Positions 1 to 8,399 are shown, counted from the first letter of the stretch. The stretch: DNA of 64,000 nt from DATAXP01 sp036272935 (GCA_036272935.1 DATAXP010000070.1:61394-125393); one strand, 5' to 3'. Translations and numbers: made by a program. Notes: a model not told the origin generated them from the letters alone.

Positions 1-1046
1 AATCGACGCAGCAGCCGGGCGATCGCCGACTCGCCCGCCACGATGCGCGACAAGCGTTCCACCTGGCGCACCACGCGCTCGTCTACGGGGCGGCGCAATG
101 CATTGTACTCGGCGAGCCGACCGACCCTTTCCAGTGCCGCGAACACGCAGGCATCCTCGATCCCCAGGTTCATGCCGCGCGCGCCCATCGGCGAGTGGAT
201 GTGGGCGGCGTCGCCAGCAAAGTAGACCTTCCCAGCGGCGAGCGTCGATGCGATCCGATGCGCGATGCGGAAGTCCGAAGCCCAAACCACCGGCCCGGCC
301 TGCTCGGCATCGGCGAGCAGCGACAACGGCTCGGAGCGATTGGCGATGATCCGCCACAATGGCGTTTGGCCTTGCTCCTGCCGCCAATCGTCGACGACGC
401 GAATCAGAAACAGGAACGCGCCGTCGTCGAGCAGGAAGATATGCGCATGATCTTCCGGCAGACCGGTTCGCAACGGCACGTCGGCCAAGTGCCACGGCCG
501 CTCGAATGCTGCCCCTGGAAAGTCGATTTCCAACTGCTCGCGAACCGCGCTGTGCGCCCCGTCGGCCGCCAACAGCCAGGGGCAATCGACCTGCTCGCGC
601 TGGCCGCCGGCAGTCGGCTCGATCACCGCTTCGACCCCGTCGGCCGAGTTCCGGCACTCGACGAGCTTCTTTCCGCGCTCGACCGCCCCACCCGCTGCGA
701 GGAGCGCCTCTTCCAACAATCGTTCGGTCGTGGCCTGCGAAAGAGCGAGCATGAACGGATACCGGGCGTGGATGCCCGTCAGCGAGATGTTCGCGATCGT
801 CTTGCCCGCGCCGTGCAGACTGGCCGCATGAATCTTCAACCCGCGTTCGAGCATTCGCCCGGTGACGCCGGTCGGCTCCAGGATTTCGAGCGTCCGCGGA
901 TTCACCGCGAGCGCTTTCGATTGCACCGAGGGGTCATGCCGCAATTCGATCACACGCGGTGCGGCACTGTGGCGAGCGACGAACAGTGCCACGGCCAGGC
1001 CAACGGGCCCGGCGCCAACGACAAGTGGTCGGCTGCGTTGATCCAT
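1..1046 (-). CDS. FAD-dependent aromatic monooxygenase (PHBH/UbiH-like), C-terminus cut by window edge
   Basis: This reading frame starts at ATG 1046 and stays open to the window edge, giving 348 codons without the C-terminus. The N-terminus has the FAD Rossmann motif GAGPVGL. Near the edge is the second FAD signature GDAAHIHSPMGARGMN, typical of the p-hydroxybenzoate hydroxylase fold (FAD_binding_3). A DGAHSAVR segment in the middle matches the conserved DG motif that contacts FAD and NAD(P)H. Such enzymes hydroxylate phenolic or polyketide substrates using NAD(P)H and O2. The substrate cannot be told from sequence. No pathway partner lies next to it in the window; the downstream side is outside the window. 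Confidence 0.85.
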   Translation of the reverse strand, partial: MDQRSRPLVVGAGPVGLAVALFVARHSAAPRVIELRHDPSVQSKALAVNPRTLEILEPTGVTGRMLERGLKIHAASLHGAGKTIANISLTGIHARYPFMLALSQATTERLLEEALLAAGGAVERGKKLVECRNSADGVEAVIEPTAGGQREQVDCPWLLAADGAHSAVREQLEIDFPGAAFERPWHLADVPLRTGLPEDHAHIFLLDDGAFLFLIRVVDDWRQEQGQTPLWRIIANRSEPLSLLADAEQAGPVVWASDFRIAHRIASTLAAGKVYFAGDAAHIHSPMGARGMNLGIEDACVFAALERVGRLAEYNALRRPVDERVVRQVERLSRIVAGESAIARLLRR

Positions 1047-1095
1047 GACTGCACGACGCGGCGCGTCACCGTGACCACCAAGTGTCTGACGAAAA

Positions 1096-1163
1096 TGTGG
1101 GAGGCGAATCCTTTCGCCGACTCGCATCCACGCACTATTCGGCGATGGGAATCGCCTCCCACA
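1096..1163. repeat. REPIN-like inverted pair of short palindromes
   Basis: Two 25-base arms (1096-1120 and 1139-1163) are near-perfect inverted copies beginning TGTGGGAGGCGA. Each arm is itself a small palindrome (GGCGA...TCGCC). Two inverted REP-type palindromes around a short spacer are the layout of REPIN elements. It lies between the monooxygenase start and the hicB stop. No RAYT transposase gene is in this window. Confidence 0.7.
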
Positions 1164-1218
1164 GTTAAGTAACTGACCCTCAGTAGGAAGTTATGATCCC
1201 GGCACAGGCCCGGCTTGA

Positions 1219-1443
1219 CTAAGCTGCGGTAAGTGTGCCAACGCGTGCCTGCGGCGGAGGCGGTGGAAGGCCTCGCTCAGTGAAGTAGATCAGGTATAGA
1301 TCGACCGCTTCCCGGAGTTGTTGTTCAACCTGCTCTGTTGAATCGGCGGTTGTCACGCAGCCAGGCAGATCGGGCAGGTAAGCCCAATACGAACCATCGT
1401 CGGCGCGTTCGATGACATAGGCGTATGACTTGGCTTGATCCAT
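1219..1443 (-). CDS. hicB: HicB-family antitoxin (partner of the hicA at 1452-1643)
   Basis: This 74-residue protein has the HicB partial RNase H-like fold signature: a YAYVIERADDGSYWAYLPDL strand pair, then PGC, then a helix rich in Glu and Leu. HicB binds and neutralises HicA. No C-terminal DNA-binding extension is visible, so it is the short form with a proline-rich end. I chose ATG 1443, with a GGAG about 11 bases upstream. A GTG at 1455 in the same frame would overlap the hicA stop by 4 bases and is an alternative. Gene order is toxin first, antitoxin second, the common hicAB order. Confidence 0.8.
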   Translation of the reverse strand: MDQAKSYAYVIERADDGSYWAYLPDLPGCVTTADSTEQVEQQLREAVDLYLIYFTERGLPPPPPQARVGTLTAA

Positions 1444-1451
1444 CGCGCGTC

Positions 1452-1643
1452 TCACTCCAATCCAGCTCGCTTCAAAATGCTATGCAGCGTACCGCGCGGA
1501 ACGTCTTGCCCTTCCTTTCCGCCAGCCGGCACGACGATTGGCCCGGGTTTGCTCGGATGCGCATACATCATATGACTGCCGGTGGTGCGATCGTGTCGCC
1601 ATCCATCATCATGAAGCATCCGCAGGAGCTGCCGATATTTCAC
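1452..1643 (-). CDS. hicA: HicA-family mRNA interferase toxin
   Basis: This 63-residue protein fits HicA: an N-terminal KYRQLLRMLHDDGW helix, then the TGSHMMY strand with the catalytic His, then a hydrophobic strand and a short C-terminal helix. HicA cleaves mRNA when free of HicB. GTG 1643 is preferred because AGGA sits 7 bases upstream and because the Gly-Trp pair then falls at residues 14-15, as usual for the family. ATG 1649 is an alternative. It is followed directly by hicB. Confidence 0.8.
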   Translation of the reverse strand: MKYRQLLRMLHDDGWRHDRTTGSHMMYAHPSKPGPIVVPAGGKEGQDVPRGTLHSILKRAGLE

Positions 1644-1678
1644 AAGCATATCCTGCCGGCCGGGGGCTTGCGAGCGCG

Positions 1679-2239
1679 TTACGAACTCGGCACCGGCGGC
1701 TCGATGCCGAAATCGGTGATCGCCAGCAAGCTTTCGAAGCGGTACCCGCGGCTGCGAAATGCCTCGGCGCCTCCTTCCATGCGATCGACGATCGCCAGCA
1801 CCCCTTCGACTTTCAGGCCAAATTCCTCGGCCCGTTCGATGGCCAGCAGCGACGAACCTCCGGTGGTCACCACGTCCTCGACAATCACCACGCGCTGACC
1901 GGCGACCACTGGGCCTTCAATGAACCGCGCGGTGCCATGCCCTTTCGCTTCTTTGCGCACCATGAAACCGGCCAAGGGCAGTCCACGAATGCCGGCGATC
2001 GTAATGACGGCCGCGGTGATCGGGTCGGCGCCGATCGACATGCCGCCGACCGCGTCGGGCAACTTGGGACCGAGTAGATCGAGCATTCCTTCGCCCACGA
2101 GTCGCGCTCCGGCGGCATCGAGCGTCACCTGCTTGCCGTCGAGGTAGTACTCGGCCTTCTTGCCCGAGGCGAGCGTGAAATCGCCGAATTTCAGCGCTCT
2201 GGAGCGGACCAGTTCGAGAAGTGCGTGATTGCGATGCAT
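1679..2239 (-). CDS. pyrE: Orotate phosphoribosyltransferase
   Basis: PyrE transfers orotate to PRPP to make orotidine 5'-phosphate in de novo pyrimidine synthesis. The 186-residue length is normal for the family. Residues 117-129 (VVIVEDVVTTGGS) are the PRPP-binding loop. The FGDFTLASGKKAEYYLDGK segment near the N-terminus is the typical orotate-site region, and RKEAKGHG near residue 95 is the flexible catalytic loop. It starts at ATG 2239. It stands alone here, without other pyr genes. The hicAB pair lies just downstream on the same strand, 36 bases away. Confidence 0.95.
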   Translation of the reverse strand: MHRNHALLELVRSRALKFGDFTLASGKKAEYYLDGKQVTLDAAGARLVGEGMLDLLGPKLPDAVGGMSIGADPITAAVITIAGIRGLPLAGFMVRKEAKGHGTARFIEGPVVAGQRVVIVEDVVTTGGSSLLAIERAEEFGLKVEGVLAIVDRMEGGAEAFRSRGYRFESLLAITDFGIEPPVPSS

Positions 2240-2442
2240 AGGTGCGTCGTGATGCGGGGACCGGCCGAGCGCATGGTGCCGCTTCTATATCACGTTCGGT
2301 TCCGGGCGGCTAGCGTCGGCCGCCGTTCGCCGTGCTAGTTCTTTATTTCCGACCGACGGAGGCATAGCCGGCACGACGTAGCGCGATACATTGAACGTGG
2401 AACGAACTGAACCGTGCGGCGTCGCACAGTCTGGAGATGGGA

Positions 2443-3450
2443 ATGCGGCCAAGGACCTGGCAGTGGGTGACGGTGATCGTCGCGGGTTTGGCCGCGCTTG
2501 GTCCCGCCCTGGCGCAGGAAGCGAAGCTCGTCCGCGTGTTGACTTACGCCGGGCCTTGCGACGCCTCAGCGGCGGCGGCTCTAGGATCGAAATTCCTGGT
2601 CATCGGCAACGACGAAGACAACATGCTGCGGATTTACGAGCGGCAGGGAGTCACACGCCCGCATGCAACGCTCGACCTCGATACCTTCCTGCGGCCCGAT
2701 CCCAAGGACCGCGAAGCCGACATTGAGGCGGCAGCCACCGTCGGCAGCCGTATCTATTGGATCACCTCGCACGGCCGCAACCGGAAGGGAAGCGAGCGGC
2801 AGAGCCGATATCGGTTCTGGGCCACCGAGTCGTCCACGCCCTCGAGCGGCCCGAGGCTTGTGCCGATCGGCCGACCGTATGCCCGGCTCCTGAACGATCT
2901 GTTGGCCGACGCGCGGCTGAAGAAATACAACCTGGCCACCGCGGCGACGATGTCGCCCGAGGAACCGGGATCGCTGAACATCGAAGGGATGTCGGCCACG
3001 CCCGAGGGGACATTGCTCCTTGGTTTCCGCAGCCCCGTGATCGCTGGCAAGACGCTCCTCGTGTCGCTAGTGAACCCGGCACAGGTGGTCGCCGGCATGC
3101 GGGCGATCTTTTCCGAGCCGATCGAGCTCGACCTCGGCGGGCGGGGCATCCGTGCTATCGAGTACTGGCCGGCACGCGAAACACATCTGCTGGTCGCTGG
3201 CCCGGCAAACGATGAGAAGCGCGACTTCCAGCTCAGCCTTTGGTCGGGCCACGCCAGCGAAGCACCAGTGCCGGTCAAAGGCCTTGATCTTTCGGGAATG
3301 CAGCCCGAATCGGTGATCGTGGGGACCGATCCGGAAGAAATTGAGCTGGTGCTCGACGACGGCGGCCACGAGATCGACGGCACGGAGTGTAAAGATCTCG
3401 AACCGTCGCGGCAGCAATTCCGCATTATCACGGTATCGATCAAACGGTGA
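2443..3450 (+). CDS. Secreted DUF3616-domain protein
   Basis: This protein of 335 residues resembles DUF3616 family members, which have no established function. It has a Sec-type signal peptide (hydrophobic run, then ALGPALAQ), so it is probably exported. The body alternates short strands with conserved-looking segments such as NIEGMS and DLSGMQPES, suggesting a beta-propeller-like fold. ATG 2443 is chosen over ATG 2437 because a GGAG ends 6 bases before it and would touch 2437. It is convergent with epmA, 16 bases apart. Function unknown. Confidence 0.7.
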   Translation: MRPRTWQWVTVIVAGLAALGPALAQEAKLVRVLTYAGPCDASAAAALGSKFLVIGNDEDNMLRIYERQGVTRPHATLDLDTFLRPDPKDREADIEAAATVGSRIYWITSHGRNRKGSERQSRYRFWATESSTPSSGPRLVPIGRPYARLLNDLLADARLKKYNLATAATMSPEEPGSLNIEGMSATPEGTLLLGFRSPVIAGKTLLVSLVNPAQVVAGMRAIFSEPIELDLGGRGIRAIEYWPARETHLLVAGPANDEKRDFQLSLWSGHASEAPVPVKGLDLSGMQPESVIVGTDPEEIELVLDDGGHEIDGTECKDLEPSRQQFRIITVSIKR

Positions 3451-3466
3451 CGAGCGGCCCGGCGGC

Positions 3467-4432
3467 TCAGGCCCGGTCGATCGGAAAGGCCATCACCTCG
3501 GCAAGGCTTGCGGCCCCGGTGGCGACCATCACCAACCGATCGAAGCCCAGCGCGACGCCCGTACACTCCGGCAGACCCGTCTCCATCGCCGCGATGAGCC
3601 GGCTATGTTCGGGGAGTTCCGACTTGCCATCCGCACGGCGAAGAGCATTGTTCGTCCTGTTCCGCTCGCGCAGCACCGCGGGATCGAGCAGCTCGTGGTA
3701 ACCGTTGGCCAATTCGATGCCGTCGACATACAGCTCGAAGCGCTCGGCCAGCGGCGGATCGCCGTCGCGCACCTGGGCCAGCGCTGCCTGGCTGGCTGGA
3801 TAGTCGCACACGATCGTCGGTGCGCCGCGGCCTAAATGTGGCTCGATCCGTTCGACCAGCAACCAATCGAGCCAGGCATCGCGATCGTCGCCAAGGCTTG
3901 CCGGCGCGGTGAGCCCCGCGTTTCGTCCGACCGCCGCTAGAGCCGCAACATCAGCGCGGTGCGGATTGAGCCCCGCGTGCCGCTGGAATGCCTCGGCATA
4001 GCTCAGCCGCTCGGCCGGGCCGCGCTCGAGTGCCGCCTGTGCAAGTTCCGAGAGCAACTGCATACCTTCGGCCATGCGATCGCCGCAGCGATACCACTCG
4101 ATTATCGTGAATTCGGGATTGTGCAGCCTGCCGTGCTCGTCGGCGCGGAATGCTCGCGTGATCTGATAGATGCCGCGCGGCGCATCGGGATCGGCTGTCG
4201 CCAGCAGTCGCTTCATGCCGAACTCGGGGGACGTTTGCAGAAATATCCGCCGGCCGAACACCGTCGTTTCCAGCGGGTCGAGATGCCGGTCGACCACCAC
4301 GTCGGCTGAGAGAAGCGGCGTTTCGACCTCGATGAACCCGCGGGCGTCGAAGAACTCGCGGATGCGCTTCAGCAGCGCGGCACGGCGTCGCAGCATCGAC
4401 CACGAAGCAGTGGCAGCGAAGTCCGGTGTCAT
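3467..4432 (-). CDS. epmA: EF-P--(R)-beta-lysine ligase EpmA (PoxA/GenX)
   Basis: EpmA is a class II lysyl-tRNA synthetase paralogue that attaches (R)-beta-lysine to a lysine of EF-P. At 321 residues it has the class II catalytic core and lacks the N-terminal anticodon-binding domain of real LysRS, as expected. Motif 2 is visible around FRADEHGRLHNPEFTIIEWY and motif 3 near the C-terminus in GVALGFDRLVM. It lies 14 bases after efp on the same strand, so the two are probably co-transcribed. The third member, epmB, is divergent next to them. Confidence 0.95.
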   Translation of the reverse strand: MTPDFAATASWSMLRRRAALLKRIREFFDARGFIEVETPLLSADVVVDRHLDPLETTVFGRRIFLQTSPEFGMKRLLATADPDAPRGIYQITRAFRADEHGRLHNPEFTIIEWYRCGDRMAEGMQLLSELAQAALERGPAERLSYAEAFQRHAGLNPHRADVAALAAVGRNAGLTAPASLGDDRDAWLDWLLVERIEPHLGRGAPTIVCDYPASQAALAQVRDGDPPLAERFELYVDGIELANGYHELLDPAVLRERNRTNNALRRADGKSELPEHSRLIAAMETGLPECTGVALGFDRLVMVATGAASLAEVMAFPIDRA

Positions 4433-4446
4433 TCCGCGCTATCGGG

Positions 4447-5019
4447 TCAGTCTTCCTTCTCGCGGCCGAGATACTCGCCGGTGCGCGTGTCGACCTTGAC
4501 CATGTCGCCGATGTTGACGAACGCCGGGCAGATGATCTCGCCGCCGGTTTCGAGCTTGCACGGCTTGGTGAGGTTGGTGGCCGTGTTGCCGCGCACCGCC
4601 GGTTCGCAATACTCGATCTTCAAGACGACCTGCTTCGGCGGCGTGACGCTGATCGGGCTGTTGTTGAACAGCACCATGCTGCACACCATCCCTTCCTTCA
4701 GATACTTCCAGGCGTCGTCGACCTGGTCGGTCGTCAGCTCGTACTGCTCGAAGCTGGCGTTGTCCATGAAGACGAAGTTGTCGCCTTGGCGGTACAAGTA
4801 CTGGGCGTCGATCTCGGTGACGTCGGCCGCTTCAAGCGAGTCGCCTCCTTTATAGGTGCGTTCCAGCGTGGTGTTCCGGATCAGGTTCTTGAGCTTGCAC
4901 TTGTAGAGGGCGTTTCCCTTGCCCGGCTTCACGAAGTTGCACTCGATCATCTGGTACGGATCGCCGTCGATCTGCACCTTGATTCCCTTCTTGAACTCGC
5001 TGGTGTTGTAGCTGGCCAC
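4447..5019 (-). CDS. efp: Translation elongation factor P
   Basis: EF-P relieves ribosome stalling at consecutive prolines. The protein has 190 residues and the usual three beta-barrel domains, including a C-terminal VDTRTGEYLGR motif. The modification loop is KPGKGNA, which puts the modified lysine at residue 34, exactly as in lysylated EF-P of the EpmA/EpmB type. The start codon is GTG at 5019, with AGGAA about 9 bases upstream. No EpmC hydroxylase gene is visible here. It shares its unit with epmA. Confidence 0.97.
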   Translation of the reverse strand: MASYNTSEFKKGIKVQIDGDPYQMIECNFVKPGKGNALYKCKLKNLIRNTTLERTYKGGDSLEAADVTEIDAQYLYRQGDNFVFMDNASFEQYELTTDQVDDAWKYLKEGMVCSMVLFNNSPISVTPPKQVVLKIEYCEPAVRGNTATNLTKPCKLETGGEIICPAFVNIGDMVKVDTRTGEYLGREKED

Positions 5020-5063
5020 TTGGTTCGTTCCTATACTTGCCCGGGGCGATGTGCTTTAGAAAA

Positions 5064-5091
5064 CACGGCTCGTAAGCGAGCCGGCTAAACG
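5064..5091. repeat. 28-base palindromic repeat, copy 1
   Basis: This element carries the palindrome GGCTCG-TAAG-CGAGCC (5067-5082) plus a flank reading GGCTAAACG. Its reverse complement matches 13813-13840 at 26 of 28 positions. It sits in the divergent efp/epmB promoter region. The compensated stem points to a dispersed REP-type repeat and not to a gene-specific operator. Confidence 0.7.
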
Positions 5092-5160
5092 AACAGGAAA
5101 CCGACAATTCTATCGGCGGCAAGATTATCGACTAGGCCAAACGGCGGATGGCGCGATGCC

Positions 5161-6114
5161 ATGAAACGGGCGGTGCGCGAGCCCCGCGAACTCTGCCGCC
5201 TGCTGGGCCTGGGGCCTGAAGTCGAGGCCGTTGCGGTACTTGCCGCGGCGGACTTTCCGGTGTTCGCTCCGCGCGGGTTTATCGATCGCATGCGCCGGGG
5301 TGACCCACACGACCCGCTGCTGCGCCAGGTGCTGCCGCTGGACGCCGAATTGCAGCCTTCGCCGGGTTTCAGCACCGATCCGGTCGGCGATGCCGCAGCG
5401 ACACGCACCCCAGGCCTGTTGCAAAAATATGCAGGCCGCGTGCTGCTGGTGACGACGCCGGCCTGCGCGGTCCATTGCCGCTACTGCTTCCGCCGGCATT
5501 TTCCTTATGCTCTGGTGCCGCGCTCCGTGGAAGCCTGGGAGCCGGCCCTGCGGCTGATCCGCGAGGATGATTCGATCCACGAAGTGATCCTTAGCGGCGG
5601 CGACCCGTTGACGCTGGTCGATGAGTTGCTGGCGGAACTGGTCGCGCGGTTGGCCGAGATCCCGCACCTGCGCCGCCTTCGCGTTCATACCCGATTGCCA
5701 ATCATGATTCCCGAGCGCGTTACGCCGGCACTGCTCGACTGGCTGCGCGGCACTCGGCTCACGCCGGTCATGGTCGTGCACGCCAACCACCCGGCGGAGA
5801 TCGATGGCTCGGTCGCCGCGGCGCTCGGCCGGATGGTCGATGCCGGCATTCCGGTGCTGAACCAGGCGGTGCTGCTGCGCGGCGTCAACGACTCGACCGA
5901 CGTGCTGGCCGAGCTGTGCGAGCGATTGGTTGACCTGCGCGTGATGCCGTACTACCTGCACCAACTCGACCGCGTCGCCGGTGCAGCCCACTTCGAGGTG
6001 CTTCAATCAACCGGCCTGGCCATCATCAACGAACTCCGCCACCGCCTGCCCGGCTACGCCGTGCCGCGCTATGTGCGCGAGGTGGAAGGGGCGATGTTCA
6101 AGTCGTCGCTGTAA
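5161..6114 (+). CDS. epmB: EF-P lysine 2,3-aminomutase EpmB (radical SAM)
   Basis: EpmB converts L-lysine to (R)-beta-lysine, the substrate EpmA loads on EF-P. The radical SAM cluster motif is CAVHCRYC, with cysteines near residues 102, 106 and 109. A SGGDPL motif follows, and the protein ends with the MPYYLHQLD segment and a PGYAVPRYVREV tail typical of lysine aminomutases. At 317 residues it is the short EpmB form and not the roughly 400-residue fermentation enzyme. It is divergent from efp, with a 141-base intergenic region that holds a REP-like palindrome. Confidence 0.93.
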   Translation: MKRAVREPRELCRLLGLGPEVEAVAVLAAADFPVFAPRGFIDRMRRGDPHDPLLRQVLPLDAELQPSPGFSTDPVGDAAATRTPGLLQKYAGRVLLVTTPACAVHCRYCFRRHFPYALVPRSVEAWEPALRLIREDDSIHEVILSGGDPLTLVDELLAELVARLAEIPHLRRLRVHTRLPIMIPERVTPALLDWLRGTRLTPVMVVHANHPAEIDGSVAAALGRMVDAGIPVLNQAVLLRGVNDSTDVLAELCERLVDLRVMPYYLHQLDRVAGAAHFEVLQSTGLAIINELRHRLPGYAVPRYVREVEGAMFKSSL

Positions 6115-6170
6115 ATTGACTTGCCCAGGGGCACGGGCGATGCCGTGATTTTGTTGGAGGTACGGCGACG

Positions 6171-6401
6171 ATGACAATCATTAGTCCTGAAATCAGGCGT
6201 GCGATCGAGGCGGCCCAAGGCCTGCCGGTCGAAGTGATCGACCCTCAGAGCCAACAGGTTTACGTCGTCGTCTCGGCAGAGATGTTCGAGAAGCTAAAGC
6301 ATCTCGTTGACGATTGGAGCCGGCGTTCCATGTATCCGACCATGGCAAAGGTCATGGAGATGACTGGAAGAACATGGACTCCTACGACGCTCAGTCCTTG
6401 A
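6171..6401 (+). CDS. Small antitoxin-like protein, probably frameshifted near its 3' end
   Basis: This 76-residue protein begins like small solo proteins and antitoxins that read a DP-Q-YVVV core followed by an AEMFEKLK helix. The last 13 residues of the annotated frame look random. From 6359 another frame reads DDWKNMDSYDAQS and stops at 6427. That matches the acidic DDW..MD.YD tail I associate with this family. One base missing before 6359 would restore it. An upstream TTGGAGG supports ATG 6171. No toxin lies next to it, and its 3' end overlaps the convergent gene at 6391-6675. Confidence 0.5.
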   Translation: MTIISPEIRRAIEAAQGLPVEVIDPQSQQVYVVVSAEMFEKLKHLVDDWSRRSMYPTMAKVMEMTGRTWTPTTLSP

Positions 6402-6675
6402 ACGGACCCCAGGGCATGGGGCCGTAGTAGTAGCCGGGGTACGGGACGCCGCTGAAGGTGCGCACGATGGCGCGCAACACAGGTCGCGGACGGCCGGTCC
6501 AGTAGGGGCCGTAATCGGCGCATGGATTGTAGTGCCAGCCGTAGTGCCAACAGCCGCCGGGCTTATATTCCGGATGCTGCACCGGGTAGTCGTAGTTACC
6601 CGCTTGCACTGTTGCCGAGCAGGCGGCGATGGCAGCCGTCATCAGCAGTTGCCGTAGTGCGCTTATTCGTGGCAT
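6391..6675 (-). CDS. Small secreted Tyr/Pro/Gly-rich protein
   Basis: This 94-residue protein has a clear signal peptide (LLMTAAIAACSATVQAG) and a mature part rich in Tyr, Trp, Pro and Gly. It carries two cysteines (GGCWHYGW, NPCADYG) that could pair. I do not recognise a family; short secreted proteins of this composition are common in planctomycetes. It starts at ATG 6675 and its stop overlaps the convergent small antitoxin-like gene. Confidence 0.5.
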   Translation of the reverse strand: MPRISALRQLLMTAAIAACSATVQAGNYDYPVQHPEYKPGGCWHYGWHYNPCADYGPYWTGRPRPVLRAIVRTFSGVPYPGYYYGPMPWGPFKD

Positions 6676-6840
6676 ATGTCACCGCCGGTGCCAGAGTGGG
6701 TCGTCGCCTCCACTTTAGTTTCATCGGCCGTCGGTGTTCCGATCTTGCGGATTAGGCGGACTTTGCTTTGGCGGGCGGCTTTCGACGCCCTGTCGCGGAT
6801 GTTATGCTCGCGCCCAAGCAGTTTCTTACGGGACTTCACG

Positions 6841-8127
6841 ATGCGAGCATTACTAGCGACCACTTTGCTGATTGTCGTCGTCGGCGATTCAGCCCGCGGC
6901 GAGAACTGGCCGCAGTGGCGCGGGCCACGCGTCGACAGCACCAGCAGCGAGCATGATCTGCCGCTGAATTGGAGCGACACCAGCGGCGTGGTGTGGAAGG
7001 TGCCGATTCCCGAATGGGGCACCAGCACGCCGGCCATCTGGAACGACGCCATCTTCGTCACCACGCAGACCGAAGAAGGCGCGCTGCTGCTGATGCGATT
7101 GGCGAAGGCCGACGGCCACACGGTCTGGTCGCGCCAGGTGGGCACGGCCGAGACGCCGCGTGACGCCGAGAAGCGCACGGTGCAGAAGTTCCATCGCCTG
7201 CACAATAATGCCAGCCCCAGCCCCACGACCGACGGCGAGGTGGTGATCGCGCACTTCGGCAACGGCGATCTGGCGGCGTTCGATTTTGAAGGACACGAGC
7301 TTTGGAAGCACAATCTGCAAAAGGAATACGGCACGTATACGATCTGGTGGGGGCACGCCAATAGTCCGGTGTTGTACGAGAACCTGGTGATCAGCGTGTG
7401 CATGCAGGATTCGCTGGCGGGAGCGTCGGAAAATCTCGCCCCCAGCTACCTGGTGGCGCACGACAAGCGCACCGGACAAGAAGTATGGAAGACGCCGCGC
7501 ATGACCGAGGCCGACGCCGAGCAGTGCGACGCCTACACGACGCCGATCTTCTACCGTGCCGAGGGCAAGACGGAGATGATCGTCATGGGGGGCAACCAGG
7601 TCGATGCTTACGATCCAGCGACCGGCAAGCAGCTTTGGTACCTGCCGGGGCTCGTCGGCGGCCGCACGATCACCGGACCGACGGTCGCGCACGACATGGT
7701 GTTCGTCACGCCCGGCATGCGGAAGGAACTCACCGGCATCAAGCTCGGCAATCACGGCAAGGTCGGCGTGGCGGCGATTGCCTGGCAATACCCCGACAAC
7801 ACGCCCGACAGTTGCTGCCCGGTGATCTGGGGCGATCTGCTGTTCACGGTCAGCGACAACGGGATCGCGCAGTGCTTCGACACGCGAAACGGCAAGCTGC
7901 ATTGGAAGCAACGCCTCGGCGGCAACTTCAAAGCCTCGCCGCTGGCCGCCGATGGCCGCATCTATTTTCTCGACCAGAAGGGGCTCGCGACGGTCATCTC
8001 TGCCAGCGATCGCTTCGACAAGTTGGCGGAGAACCAGATCGACGACGAGACGACCGCCTCGCCAGCGATCGCCGACGGCCGCATCTACCTGCGCGCCCGG
8101 GCACACTTGTATTGCATCGGCAGGTGA
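6841..8127 (+). CDS. Secreted PQQ-type beta-propeller protein
   Basis: This protein of 428 residues has a signal peptide ending at SARGENWPQWRGP, the usual start of planctomycete PQQ-like propellers. The body repeats the WD-like propeller blade pattern (TGQEVWKT, TGKQLWYL, NGKLHWKQ). No quinoprotein dehydrogenase catalytic residues are evident, so it is more likely a structural or binding propeller than an enzyme. The frame is open further up to 6676, but ATG 6841 with ACGGGA upstream and a signal peptide is the credible start. It stands alone. Confidence 0.88.
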   Translation: MRALLATTLLIVVVGDSARGENWPQWRGPRVDSTSSEHDLPLNWSDTSGVVWKVPIPEWGTSTPAIWNDAIFVTTQTEEGALLLMRLAKADGHTVWSRQVGTAETPRDAEKRTVQKFHRLHNNASPSPTTDGEVVIAHFGNGDLAAFDFEGHELWKHNLQKEYGTYTIWWGHANSPVLYENLVISVCMQDSLAGASENLAPSYLVAHDKRTGQEVWKTPRMTEADAEQCDAYTTPIFYRAEGKTEMIVMGGNQVDAYDPATGKQLWYLPGLVGGRTITGPTVAHDMVFVTPGMRKELTGIKLGNHGKVGVAAIAWQYPDNTPDSCCPVIWGDLLFTVSDNGIAQCFDTRNGKLHWKQRLGGNFKASPLAADGRIYFLDQKGLATVISASDRFDKLAENQIDDETTASPAIADGRIYLRARAHLYCIGR

Positions 8128-8177
8128 GCGGTTTGCCGCATCATGTGGCGTCATACCTAATCGGGGCCATGACGCAT

Positions 8178-8350
8178 TGAACCGCGGAGTGCGCAGAGGA
8201 CGCAGAGAAGGCCGGCAACCACGGATGACACGGATTCCACGATGTCATGCGGGACGATCAGTGCCATCCGTGGTCTCTGCCGTCCCGCCGCCGATCACGA
8301 TCTTCGCTCCTCTGCGGTTCCTCCGCGTAGCTCTGCGACCTCTGCGGTTC
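8178..8350. repeat. Nested inverted-repeat element (MITE-like)
   Basis: The left end reads TGAACCGCGGAG...GCAGAGGACGCAGAG and the right end carries its inverse (CTCTGCG...CCTCTGCGGTTC). A second inverted pair lies inside (ACCACGGATG and CATCCGTGGT). The whole 173 bases could fold into one long imperfect stem. It fills the gap between the convergent propeller and deacetylase genes and has no open frame. Confidence 0.7.
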
Positions 8351-8399
8351 TATCCGGCAAGCGTGGATGGTGGGCACAGCCAAATCGATACGCAGCTCG

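Noticed and set aside
195..1172. Long plus-strand open frame of 325 codons
   Set aside because: It is the antisense shadow of the FAD monooxygenase; only the minus strand shows family motifs.
6889..8154. 421-codon minus-strand frame over the PQQ propeller
   Set aside because: The plus strand has a signal peptide and propeller repeats; the antisense frame is Arg/Ala-rich without motifs.
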